Shown here: in pieces, positions 27,440 through 36,092 of the stretch
Layout: every line of letters starts with the position of its first letter
How positions within the stretch are numbered: position 1 is the stretch's first letter
DNA from: Paraburkholderia oxyphila NBRC 105797
GTDB lineage: Bacteria; Pseudomonadota; Gammaproteobacteria; Burkholderiales; Burkholderiaceae
NCBI RefSeq assembly: GCF_000685075.1
Contig: NZ_BAYD01000034.1
Span: 1-64,000, forward strand
Direction: 5' to 3'
DNA length: 64,000 bases
Notes under the pieces: generated by a model
What the model was told of the DNA's origin: nothing
The model's input: the letters and a program-made list of their open reading frames with translations, nothing else
The model's database searches: none
Position numbers and translations under genes: made by a program

Positions 27440-28927
27440 ATGGATTCGATGAACACCTACGCGACCCCGTCGCAAGCGAAGTTGCCCGGGCCTCCGGAGA
27501 TTCCAACTGATCTGCTCATAGGCGGCGAATGGCGAGCGGCGCAAGGCGCAGGCCGCTTCGACGTTATCGATCCGTCCAGCGGCCGGGTGTTGACTTCGGT
27601 CGCGGATGGCACCGTGTCTGACGGGATGGCGGCCGTCGAGGCAGCGGACCAGTCGGCAAAGGCCTGGGCAGCAACGGCGCCACGCGCGCGCTCGAAGATT
27701 CTGCAGGCGTGTTACGAGAGCATGATGGAACATCAGGCGTGGCTTGCCGAACTTATTTCGCTCGAGAACGGCAAGGCGCTAGACGATGCCAGGGGGGAGG
27801 TCACCTATGCCGCCGAATTTTTCCGCTGGTATGCGGAGGAGGGCGTACGCCTGAATGGCGAATTGAATATGGCGCCCGGTGGCGCCAATCGTATTCTTGT
27901 CCAATATGCGCCCGTCGGCATTTCGCTACTCATCACGCCATGGAACCTGCCGGCGGCAATGGCGACGCGCAAGATCGCGCCTGCGCTCGCTGCGGGTTGC
28001 ACATGCATTCTGAAGCCCGCAGAAGAGACACCGCTGACCGCTCTAGCCATTGCGAAACTGATGCTGATGGCAGGCCTGCCGGCCGGTGTTCTCAATATCG
28101 TGACGACCACCGATCCGGGGCCGCTCGCCTCGGCGATCCTGCACGATCCTCGCGTGCGAAAACTGTCGTTCACGGGATCGACCGAAGTCGGGCGAATACT
28201 ACTGCGCGAAGCGGCCGACAATATCGTAAGCCCGTCAATGGAGCTCGGTGGCAACGCGCCGTTCCTCGTGTTCGACGACGCCGATCTCGAGGCGGCGATC
28301 GAGGGCGCCCTGGCCGCCAAGATGCGGCACGGAGGCGAGGCCTGTATTGCGGCTAACCGCTTTCTGGTCCAGCGCGGGATCCACGACGCCTTCGCAGAGC
28401 GGCTGACGGAGCGGATGGGCGCGCTGAATGTCGGCGACGGCTGTGCCGTTGACACACAGTGCGGAGCAATGATCAATGCGGCGGCAGTCGGGAAAATTGA
28501 ACGGCTGGTCGATGATGCCAAGACGCGCGGTGCCCGGGTGCTGGTGGGCGGTACCCGTTGCGAGCGCCCCGGCTTCTTTTACCCGCCGACCGTACTGGTG
28601 GACATCGATCCCGGCGCAGCCATTCTTCAGGAAGAAATCTTCGGCCCGGTCGCCGCCTTGACCTCATTCGACACCGTTGATGAAGCCATTGCGCTCGCTA
28701 ATGCATCGAAGTTTGGTTTGGGCGCCTATGTGTACACGTCGGACCTGAAACTCGGACTGCGGGTATCCGAGCAGATCGAGAGCGGCATGATCGGCCTGAA
28801 CCGGGGCGTGCTTTCCGATCCCGCTGGACCGTTCGGTGGCGTGAAGCAAAGTGGACTGGGCCGCGAAGGATCTCACCACGGGATAAGGGAGTTCACCGAG
28901 GCCAGGTATATTGCCGTCGAATGGTGA
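27440..28927 (+). CDS. Aldehyde dehydrogenase, succinate-semialdehyde-dehydrogenase-like
   Basis: The 495-residue enzyme resembles GabD-type dehydrogenases: Glu268 in MELGGNAPFLVFDDAD, catalytic Cys302 in RHGGEACIAANR, and the C-terminus GPFGGVKQSGLGREGSHHG. NAD(P) specificity is not clear from sequence. Starts at 27440 and 27449 are both possible; the in-frame codons before 27440 are not protein-like. With the DUF1330 gene it forms a unit inside the LysR cluster and may oxidise a semialdehyde from ring cleavage. Confidence 0.87.
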   Translation: MDSMNTYATPSQAKLPGPPEIPTDLLIGGEWRAAQGAGRFDVIDPSSGRVLTSVADGTVSDGMAAVEAADQSAKAWAATAPRARSKILQACYESMMEHQAWLAELISLENGKALDDARGEVTYAAEFFRWYAEEGVRLNGELNMAPGGANRILVQYAPVGISLLITPWNLPAAMATRKIAPALAAGCTCILKPAEETPLTALAIAKLMLMAGLPAGVLNIVTTTDPGPLASAILHDPRVRKLSFTGSTEVGRILLREAADNIVSPSMELGGNAPFLVFDDADLEAAIEGALAAKMRHGGEACIAANRFLVQRGIHDAFAERLTERMGALNVGDGCAVDTQCGAMINAAAVGKIERLVDDAKTRGARVLVGGTRCERPGFFYPPTVLVDIDPGAAILQEEIFGPVAALTSFDTVDEAIALANASKFGLGAYVYTSDLKLGLRVSEQIESGMIGLNRGVLSDPAGPFGGVKQSGLGREGSHHGIREFTEARYIAVEW

Positions 28928-29103
28928 GGACGTGGTAACAGCGGGCTCATTGGCGCCTGCAGCAGGTTGAACAACAAGCAGGCGCGGGGCCGTCGCAAGA
29001 TCGACGGCGCTACGCCGATCATGCGGTCTCAAATCCCCCATGCGGGGTCAGCGTATCGAACGCTTCGACCCGCTTGTCGACATCGAAGCGGGTGGAAAAG
29101 TCT

Positions 29104-30051
29104 TCAGGGCGACGCAGCATCCTCGCTGGTCGATGGCGGCAACCCGCGATCCCATGGCGGAACTGGCTGCATATGCTCAGCCAGCAAATCCACGAAACTG
29201 CGAACCTTGGACGAGAGCCTGCGCCCGGGACTCCATACCGCATGAATGGGTACGCTCAGTGGTTTCTGATCCAGGGTGATCTCCACCAGTCTGCCCTCTG
29301 CTATGTCCTCGCCGACGAGGAAGGTGGGTTCGAACAGGATGCCCTGGCCTCCCAGGCCCGCCGTGCGTATCACGCTGGGGTCGCTGGCGAGCAGGTTGCC
29401 GCGGACCTCAAGAGCGGCCGGTCCATAGGGGCCCTGAAACTGCCAGGGCATGGCGGTGCTGATGCCGGCAGGGGCATAGCGCAGGCAATTATGCTGAGCC
29501 AGATCGGCCACTGTGCGAGGCGTGCCATGGACGGCGAGGTATTCGGGCGCGGCACACACCGCCATGCGTGAAGTGCTGAGCCGGCGCGCGATCATCGCCG
29601 GGTTCACCATGGGCCCGAAGCGCACGGCGACGTCCCAGCCTTCCTCGATCAGATCGACAAAGCGGTTGTTCAGCCCGAGCTCGACGGTGACGGTTGGATA
29701 ACGCCGGGCGTAGTTCGGCAGCAGCGGTGCGATATGCCGTACGCCAAACGACACCGGCACATTGACCCGCAACAGGCCGCGCGGCTCGAGGCGCTCTGTC
29801 GATATGCCGGCCTCGATCTCATCCACCTCGGCCAAAAGGTATCGGCAGCGGTCGCGGTAGTCGGCGCCCGCTTCGGTCAGCACCAGCCGGCGCGTGGAGC
29901 GATGCAGCAGACGCACACCCAGACGGTGCTCGAGCGCCTCGACGTGTTTGGTGACCATGCTGGGCGACATGGCGAGCCGGCGCGCCGCCTCACTGAAGCT
30001 GCCTGCATCGGCGGTGATGACAAAGGCCTGCATGCTGGTAAGCCGGTCCAT
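29104..30051 (-). CDS. LysR-family regulator (CrgA/DmlR-like), likely master of the shared module
   Basis: The 315-residue protein has MDRLTSMQAFVITADAGSFS, the helix ARRLAMSPSMVTKHVEALEH and an effector domain with LLRVNVPVSFGVRHIAPLLP. The start at 30051 follows the usual family N-terminus. It is transcribed away from the extradiol dioxygenase gene, with promoter module copy 3 in the 133-base gap between them, the classic layout of a LysR gene and its target. That makes it the best candidate to bind the repeated ATCGCAC-N5-GCGTGAT operator at all three sites. Confidence 0.88.
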   Translation of the reverse strand: MDRLTSMQAFVITADAGSFSEAARRLAMSPSMVTKHVEALEHRLGVRLLHRSTRRLVLTEAGADYRDRCRYLLAEVDEIEAGISTERLEPRGLLRVNVPVSFGVRHIAPLLPNYARRYPTVTVELGLNNRFVDLIEEGWDVAVRFGPMVNPAMIARRLSTSRMAVCAAPEYLAVHGTPRTVADLAQHNCLRYAPAGISTAMPWQFQGPYGPAALEVRGNLLASDPSVIRTAGLGGQGILFEPTFLVGEDIAEGRLVEITLDQKPLSVPIHAVWSPGRRLSSKVRSFVDLLAEHMQPVPPWDRGLPPSTSEDAASP

Positions 30052-30067
30052 TGAATTCGTACCCTGG

Positions 30068-30127
30068 GTGTGAATTGATCGCACAATTTGCGTGATTCCC
30101 ATCTGCATGGGATGGGGCCATTATGCT
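30068..30127 (+). promoter_or_regulatory. Shared promoter module, copy 3
   Basis: The block reads GATCGCACAATTTGCGTGAT, TTCCCAT and then GGGGCCATTATGCT, with TATGCT as the -10-like hexamer. It starts 17 bases from the LysR start codon and 58 bases before the dioxygenase start, so the regulator bound here could also repress its own gene. Confidence 0.82.
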
Positions 30128-30184
30128 CCCACAAGGTTCGGACAACGCATAAATATTGATGCCAAGATGAAACAGGAGGCGAGC

Positions 30185-31132
30185 ATGTCGACGATCAAGG
30201 TCACTGATGTAGCGTACGGGCGGTTGCGCGCGCCCGATCTCGATGTCATGGAGGAGTTCCTGACGGACTTCGGGATGGTGCGGGCAGCGCGAACGAGCCG
30301 CGCGCTGTACATGCGGGGCACCGATCCCCATCATCACATTCACGTCACCGAGCTCGGCGAGCCAGGCTTCGTCGGGCTCGCCTGGCATGCCGCCGACGAG
30401 GAGGATCTTCACCGCCTCGCGCGGCTGCCGGGAGCCTCTGCGGTGGAGGCAATCGACGAGCCAGGCGGCGGTTTGCGCGTGCGCATCAAGGAACCCAACG
30501 GCTACCAGATCGAGGTTGTCCACGGCATAGAGGCGGTTGAGCCTATTCCCGTTCAACGGGTCCCGCTGAACATGGCCGATAAGCCTCTCAATCGAGCGGG
30601 CGAACTGGTGCGTCTCAAACGCGGTCCTGCGCGGGTCAAGCGTATCGGTCACTGCGTCATGGGCACCCCCGATCTGCGCGCCACGGTGGACTGGTTTCGC
30701 AAGACGCTGGGGCTGATCTGCACCGACGAGGTTTATGCCGGTAGCGAGGACAATGTCACCTCGTCGTTCAATCGCTGCGATCGTGGCGAGGATTTTGTCG
30801 ATCACCACATCTTCTACTGCGTGAAGAACGCGCACGCCGGCCTGAACCATCTGTCCTTCGAAGTTCAGGATGTCGACGACGTATTCCTGGGCCAGGACCA
30901 CCTGCGGCGAAAGCGCAAGTACGAGCATATGTGGGGCGTGGGGCGTCACCTTCTCGGTAGCCAGATCTTCGATTACTGGGCCGATCCGTGGGGACGCATG
31001 CACGAGCATTGGACCGACAGTGATCGGCTCAATATCCACAATGCCCCGACGCTGATTTCGGTGGAAGACGGCCTGATTTCGCAATGGGGCGACCCGCCGC
31101 CTGAGAAGTTCATCAAGCGCTTCAGTGTGTAG
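30185..31132 (+). CDS. Extradiol ring-cleavage dioxygenase (type I, VOC fold)
   Basis: The 315-residue protein has two VOC domains. The C-terminal one holds the iron ligands His156 (RIGHCVMGTPDL), His222 (GLNHLSFEVQD) and Glu274 (WGRMHEHWTD), as in BphC and catechol 2,3-dioxygenase. It should open a catechol or hydroquinone ring with O2. The ATG at 30185 has AGGAGG upstream. It is controlled by promoter copy 3. With a quinone reductase, FAH protein and YciI protein in the same regulon, it fits a complete ring-opening pathway, but the aromatic substrate is unknown. Confidence 0.87.
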   Translation: MSTIKVTDVAYGRLRAPDLDVMEEFLTDFGMVRAARTSRALYMRGTDPHHHIHVTELGEPGFVGLAWHAADEEDLHRLARLPGASAVEAIDEPGGGLRVRIKEPNGYQIEVVHGIEAVEPIPVQRVPLNMADKPLNRAGELVRLKRGPARVKRIGHCVMGTPDLRATVDWFRKTLGLICTDEVYAGSEDNVTSSFNRCDRGEDFVDHHIFYCVKNAHAGLNHLSFEVQDVDDVFLGQDHLRRKRKYEHMWGVGRHLLGSQIFDYWADPWGRMHEHWTDSDRLNIHNAPTLISVEDGLISQWGDPPPEKFIKRFSV

Positions 31133-31308
31133 CCCGGGAAAAGCGCGCGGCGAGATTTGAGAGCGTGGACTGCCGATCTTCCGAGCGTTGATATCGCCAT
31201 CGAGTAACCGGCCGGGTGCAAGAGTGATGCCTTCGTCTTTTCACGACGATGGACGCCACCTGAGCACACGCACGTTCGTGATCAGTGTGTTTGAACAGGG
31301 TGTGTTGG

Positions 31309-31350
31309 GCGCGACGATTCGTGTCGCGCTACCTATTCGGCTGCCGAATA
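31309..31350. promoter_or_regulatory. Two perfect inverted repeats before the MetA-type channel gene
   Basis: GCGCGAC-N7-GTCGCGC (31309-31329) is followed five bases later by TATTCGGC-T-GCCGAATA (31334-31350). The first could act as a terminator stem for the dioxygenase transcript, although no T-run follows; the second is a compact palindrome more like an operator. The gap from 31133 to 31432 holds no gene. Confidence 0.5.
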
Positions 31351-31432
31351 AATGAATTTAGAAGCAGGCTGGCTGGTCGAATGATTTGAATGACTATACA
31401 TAAATAAAAATCTATATTGAAGGAGACGAATT

Positions 31433-32395
31433 TTGTCAAAGATATTGGTGTATATTTTCATGGGTGCCGTAAGCGCAGCTCCAATGTGGTCTCACGCGTC
31501 GGAGGGGAACTACTTCGGAGGACCGGTAGGGGGAACAGATATTCGCAACGCTTATCTGCCATCGGATACCGGGTTTTATGGAAGCGTGGTGGCCGGAGCG
31601 GCGTTGGCCACCCATATGTATGGTGACAATGGAGACAGAGAGAATAGTGTCCAGGCTCACGGGGATCAAGCGGTAGGGGCTTTTGGGCTCCTTTACGTAT
31701 ACCCCTTTCATCTATTCGGAGGAACAGTTGGAACCTCTGTACAGCTCCCCGTGACTGCGGCCTATCTGTCCATTGACAACAGGCATGAGTATTATAGGGG
31801 ATTCGGCGACCTTTACGCGGACCTGATTGAGTGGAGTAAATACATCGGTCCGGTGTTTGGAAATGTGAAATCGTCGCGACCGGATCTGCCATATGGATTG
31901 ACCATCAAGCTGGCGTATTCGATGATCTTCCCAACCGGAAAATACAACACTACCCAGTTGCAAACGCCGGGGCACAACGTCTTTTTCTATATACCCAATT
32001 TTTCCGTGACGTATCTCACGGGTCCCAATTTCCTTGGTGACGGCCTCGAGTTCAGTGCCCATGTCTTTTTTGACTTCACGTCTCACAACTCCGCTACCAA
32101 CTATTCGAGCGGGCCGGTCTATGACATCGACAGCGCCATCACGGAGCGGTTCGGAAGGTGGCAAGCCGGATTGAGCGGCTACTACGCCAGACAGTGGGAC
32201 GGTGATATCCAGGACGGCCTGCCGGTGAAACCTGACGGCAAACGCCTCGTGACTGCCGGCGTGGGGCCCATCATAGCCTATGATATACCTTCCTGGAAGG
32301 CCAATGTGAAGTTCAAACTGCAGTTCGCGGTGGCGAACCGGAATACCCTTGGCATTTCGCGCACGTTCGTAGTTTTCAGCAAGGCATTCCAGTGA
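31433..32395 (+). CDS. Outer-membrane channel of the phenol MetA-degradation/SphA family
   Basis: The 320-residue precursor has a signal peptide ending near residue 22 (SHA) and alternating beta-strand sequence ending in phenylalanine-rich FVVFSKAFQ, the pattern of the MetA-pathway protein family that lets hydrophobic aromatics cross the outer membrane. GTDIRNAYLPSDTGFYGS and GHNVFFYIPNFSVTYLTGPN are typical strands. The start is a TTG at 31433 with AAGGAG upstream. Base composition is clearly more A+T-rich than the flanks. It follows the extradiol dioxygenase by 300 bases and may supply its substrate. Confidence 0.8.
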   Translation: MSKILVYIFMGAVSAAPMWSHASEGNYFGGPVGGTDIRNAYLPSDTGFYGSVVAGAALATHMYGDNGDRENSVQAHGDQAVGAFGLLYVYPFHLFGGTVGTSVQLPVTAAYLSIDNRHEYYRGFGDLYADLIEWSKYIGPVFGNVKSSRPDLPYGLTIKLAYSMIFPTGKYNTTQLQTPGHNVFFYIPNFSVTYLTGPNFLGDGLEFSAHVFFDFTSHNSATNYSSGPVYDIDSAITERFGRWQAGLSGYYARQWDGDIQDGLPVKPDGKRLVTAGVGPIIAYDIPSWKANVKFKLQFAVANRNTLGISRTFVVFSKAFQ

Positions 32396-32719
32396 GGGGA
32401 GAAACACCCGGTTTGTTAATGTCGTCTTTCGAAGTAATTCGTGTTGATGCGGAGCCAGTGTTGAATGCGTCCCGCTGAATGTCGCGTGCGTCGGGGAGGC
32501 TGCGGCGGTTTCGCAACTCATGAACCGATGGTCGAGCAACTTTGAATGCAAGCGAACGCATCGTATCTGCGTAAATGCTTGCGTGTATTCCCTGGTGCCG
32601 CTGCCCGAAGAAATAGTCATAGAGAACTTCATCGGCGGTTCTACTTCCCCTGAATAACGCCAGATGGTTGTACATATCGGACGTCTGTTGAACTATTGTG
32701 GTCGGGAACTTGGGGGCAA

Positions 32720-32880
32720 TTTCAACCGGGCCGTCGTGGCAACGACTCCGCTCGGCCGTATCGGCTCACTTGAAGACGTCGGGGTCACCCGAAGACGTCG
32801 CGAGCGCTGTTGCCTGTGCAACTCACCTGTGCTTCGCGAAAGATACCACACTGATCCGGCGCTCGCTGTCAACGATCACG
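32720..32880 (+). pseudogene. Relic of a short-chain dehydrogenase C-terminus
   Basis: NFNRAVVATTPLGRIGSLED followed, after a frame change, by SPEDVASAVACATHL matches the C-terminal region of the SDR at 43224 (DDFNAKAAATTPLGRIGAPD then DVAAAIEACATHL). About 19 extra bases at the junction break the frame. The remainder of 32396-33078 shows no gene. Confidence 0.65.
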
Positions 32881-33078
32881 CACACCCTATCTCGGCATAG
32901 CGCCCCTGCTTTGGCGCGGTCTCCACGATTCGACAGCGACGAAGCGATTTGGCAAAGGCACGGAAGCCTCCGGTAGCGGGCGAGCAATGATTCAGAACGT
33001 GCGCTTTCTAAGCGGGGGGATGAGTTTGCGAGGGAGCGCATTCAGCATTTCACATGCACTGAGCGCGATCCATAAATA

Positions 33079-33152
33079 TACGGACGATCTGACAAGTGGG
33101 CGCTTCTTCTGGTCAGTGATACTTATGGTGCGGGGCGTATAGTGCCGTCAAA
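33079..33152 (+). promoter_or_regulatory. 74-base promoter element, copy A
   Basis: It has the same length as 55861-55934. The left 40 bases (GGACGATCTGACAAGTGG then TTCTGGTCAGTGAT) and the right 17 (CGTATAGTGCCGTCAAA, with a TATAGT -10-like hexamer) are near identical, and only the middle 18 differ. No -35 consensus is visible, so it looks activator dependent. It lies 150 bases before the YciI-like gene at 33303. Confidence 0.75.
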
Positions 33153-33302
33153 TACGATAAGCCAATGCGTGCGGACTCGTGCGTTTTTCACATGCGGGTT
33201 GGCCGTCATTATCGAAGCGCCGCTACATTGTTGCGGCGAGCTATCTCGCATCGTCGTAATCCGGGCTGCAAGGCAGCCGGTGCTTTATGGTAAGGAACTG
33301 AA

Positions 33303-33584
33303 ATGCAATTTATAGCTTACTGCCTCGATAACCCGGGGATGGCCGAGCATCGTCGCACGCACTTCGCGACGCACAAGGCGCGGTTGCTAGCGTCGCCGCT
33401 TAAAGCGCTCATTGCCGGACCGTTGACTACGGCGGACGGTGCGACACGTGGCAGTTTCTTTCTCTATGAGGCCGACGATATCGAAACAGTGCGGCGTCAG
33501 GTACTCGAAGATCCGTTTAACGCGGCTGGCATCTGGCAAACGGTTGACATTTTTCGATTCGAGAACAAGGTGGGGAGTCCCTGA
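33303..33584 (+). CDS. YciI-family protein
   Basis: This 93-residue protein is a classic short YciI: MQFIAYCLDNPGMAEHRRTH, then LIAGPLTTADGATRGSFFLYEA and EDPFNAAGIWQTVDIFRFEN. The His/Asp pair of the putative active site is kept. GGAA stands upstream of the ATG. It differs from the YciI protein at 19973 and is controlled by the other regulatory element (copy A), linking it to the 53-57 kb genes. It stands alone and is followed by transposase relics. Confidence 0.82.
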   Translation: MQFIAYCLDNPGMAEHRRTHFATHKARLLASPLKALIAGPLTTADGATRGSFFLYEADDIETVRRQVLEDPFNAAGIWQTVDIFRFENKVGSP

Positions 33585-33589
33585 GAGGA

Positions 33590-33905
33590 GAGTGCCGCGT
33601 CCTTGCGCAGGAAGTTGTCCATGTCCGGCAGGCTTGCCAGCTTTTCGAGGGGCGTCATCACGTCCGCTCGCTGATGAACCTGTCGGGACCGGCCGGGCTT
33701 TTTCGGATCTGGCACTTCGGTGCCGAACGGATGGCCGGTCGAAGTTCAGAAACGGATTCAATAGCTCGGCTCAGAAGGTATTGAACTCTTCGCCCAGTCG
33801 GCCGTACGCGTAGCCGAACTGACGACGCATGACCACGCCGTTCTTGGTCACGGCCAGCTCGTTGTCGTTGCAGCGCCGCGGGCGCGAACGCGTGAATTCG
33901 CTACG
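33590..33905 (-). pseudogene. C-terminal relic of an integrase-core (IS481-like) transposase
   Basis: Read on the minus strand: FTRSRPRRCNDNELAVTKNG, VVMRRQFGYAYGRL, then LLNPFLNFDRP and, after a frame change, MTPLEKLASLPDMDNFLRKD. This matches the end of DDE integrase-like transposases that follow the RSRPYRKND and LLNPYLNFHRP pattern. At least one stop and one frameshift are present, so it is dead. Confidence 0.7.
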
Positions 33906-33949
33906 TCCCTTCTCGGTAAGCGACCAATGAACGACGCCTCTCAGATCTA

Positions 33950-34165
33950 GGGTGTTCGCGGTGCGAGCATGTGCCGAGGCATGAGTGCTGCGTAGCCGTA
34001 AGCGACCGTGGCGAGCGGTAGCTTCGCGAACAGCCAGATGAGCTAGCGGTATGGATCGACGCTGTTCGCCTTACAGGCCCGACGAGCGAGTAGAGATTGG
34101 CACTGGCCTGCGCACCAGCAACAGTGTCTGCGAACAGCCAGCCTTTGCGATTATGGAAATGTCTC
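33950..34165 (-). pseudogene. C-terminal relic of an IS66-family transposase
   Basis: The segment RKGWLFADTVAGAQASANLY then SLV is the signature C-terminus of IS66 TnpC. After a frameshift the reading KANSVDPYR-stop-LIWLFAKLPLA continues the family sequence with a stop in place of tyrosine. The rest of the element is missing. Confidence 0.8.
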
Positions 34166-34275
34166 TCCAAGTGCGGGAGTTTTATATTTAGTAACGCTAT
34201 GTATATTGCGAAGGCTGGCACAATGAGCTGACTGCCAATTGTTCGCCACTCATCAAGTCGGCGCGCAGCATCTAC

Positions 34276-35258
34276 TCATAGTTCAGAAATGCAGGCGATA
34301 GATGGATGCCTGAAAAACGAGCGCACGAGCTCTGGGGCTTGCTGTGCAAGTTGCTCGCGAACCATCGTGTCGCGCTTTTCGCCTTTGCATAAGGGAATTC
34401 GCGCGGCGCCTGTGCGCTTCACGTGGCCCCACACCAAGTCATCCGGGTTGAGGTCCGGCGCATGGCCGGGCAGAAAGTGCAGGGTAAGTTTGCCGTTGGT
34501 GCTGGCGACGTAGTCCTTCACGACAGCCTTTTTGTGTGCAGGCAGTCCGTAGACAATCAGATGAACCGGCGTCTTCCGATTGAACATCAACTTTTTGAGC
34601 AGCGCGACGAACAGTTTGCTGCTGAGTCCCCCTTCGTACGTCGCAAACCAGAAGGCGCCCTTCGAGTTGACGGCGGACGCCGCGCTCATACTCTGCCGTT
34701 GACCGGGGCGCTCTACGATGGGTGTCTCGCCGCGTGGCGCCCAGGTCTTCCCATGTACTGAGTCGGCCCGAAATCACGATTCGTCCCAGAAGAAGATGTC
34801 CGTCTTCTGCTCACGAGCCCGTTTGGCGATGGATGGATACGTGTCGTGTTCCCAGCGTTCGATTTCCGCTGGATCGCATTGGTAAGCGCGCACAGAGGCT
34901 TTTGTGGCGTCAGGTTCGGACGCGCCAGCATTGTGCCGATCGTGGCTAGGCCCAGCGTGATCCCGAATTTACGCTATACCAGTTCGCGTACCAGATCGCG
35001 AGTCCAAAGCCTGAAGTCAAAGCCATACTGCATTGGGTTCTTGTCATTGATCCAGCGTAGCACCTGCTGCTCCTGGGCGGTAGTGAGCTTGCGCGGGCGG
35101 CCTGTCGCCTGGGTAGACCGCAATGCACGCGCACCTCGTCCTCGCCTCCAGGCTTTCGCGCGCAGCTTGTAGGCCCACGAACGATGCATCCCAAACGACG
35201 CCGAAACCGCATCATGATGCTCGCCTTCATTCATCCGCTCGAGCGCGAGCATGCGCAT
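34276..35258 (-). pseudogene. IS630-family transposase, multiply disrupted
   Basis: The helix-turn-helix N-terminus lies at 35258-34974 (AVSASFGMHRSWAYKLRAKA then GRPRKLTTAQEQQVLRW), the first catalytic Asp in IFFWDES, and the third region in FLPGHAPDLNPDDLVWGH. Damage includes a stop after RDLVREL, a one-base frameshift near KPLCA, a stop after IFFWDES and a tyrosine replacing the second catalytic Asp (VYGLPAHKK instead of VDGLPAHK). It is inactive. Its terminal repeats were not located. Confidence 0.85.
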
Positions 35259-36092
35259 CTCTTCGAGGATGTTGTGCGCCAGACCCGCCTCGTTTCACGG
35301 TCCGCATATCCATCGAGTGGACGAGACACGAGAGATCGGCATTCGCCGAATTTGTCCCCTAACTTACTGACCTATGATCAACCTATTGTTTTATAAGATA
35401 TTGTCAGGTTGTAGTGACGCGTTGGAACGCGCCAGAAGCTGCCCGCCCATACATCCGCAAACACCTGTTCAGGCTCGTGTGTGGTTGGACTGAGCCAGGC
35501 CTCGTACTGACACCATTTGTGAGTTGATTGGCGAGTCTACCTGGGCTTGCCCTGGGGACGTCACGCGTCCCGCTTCGCGCGCGCCGATTTTGTGCCTCAT
35601 GCCTTGTCCCGTGAAGTTTTCACCTCGCTACGGGCAATTGTTTGCGTTTCGCGAACATCGTATTCGCCGCTTTCTTGCACCCATTGCACTGCACTGCGGC
35701 TATCGTTTCAGCATCGACAGTCGACGCAACGCCAGGCCCAGAGCCAAACGGATGGGTGATCAAGCCTGGCGAGCCTCGTTCGTGGACGGTTCTGCTCGAG
35801 CGCAGCCTAACGCGGGCATTTGGCATTGCTGCTGGGCGAATGTGGCCGCAGTTGGCACAGGAAGACGAATTGGTACGCAAGGGATGACCAGGTTTGGAAT
35901 TCCCCCGGTGCCGGGCGCTAGCCTAAGAGGCCATTGAAATCTTACGGCCGCTCAATGAGAGATGCTTTGCGAGGCCGTAGCGTATTCTTCGCAAGTCATC
36001 GCCTCTCGGAACCCGTATTGAATTATATTCAATTGAATAAATAATTTAAATATTTTGGGGAGTCAATAAGATAATCGGAAAGGAGATAATGG
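35259..36092. other. Region without a supported gene
   Basis: About 830 bases between the IS630 relic and the porin. A TTG-started 81-codon frame at 35642-35887 has a weak signal-like start, but neither family nor ribosome site is evident, so it is not called. The last 90 bases are strongly A+T-rich (TTGAATTATATTCAATTGAA at 36018-36037) and must carry the porin promoter. Confidence 0.4.

Noticed and set aside
35642..35887. Small frame with a signal-like start
   Set aside because: TTG start without a ribosome site, no recognised family, flanked by relic DNA.
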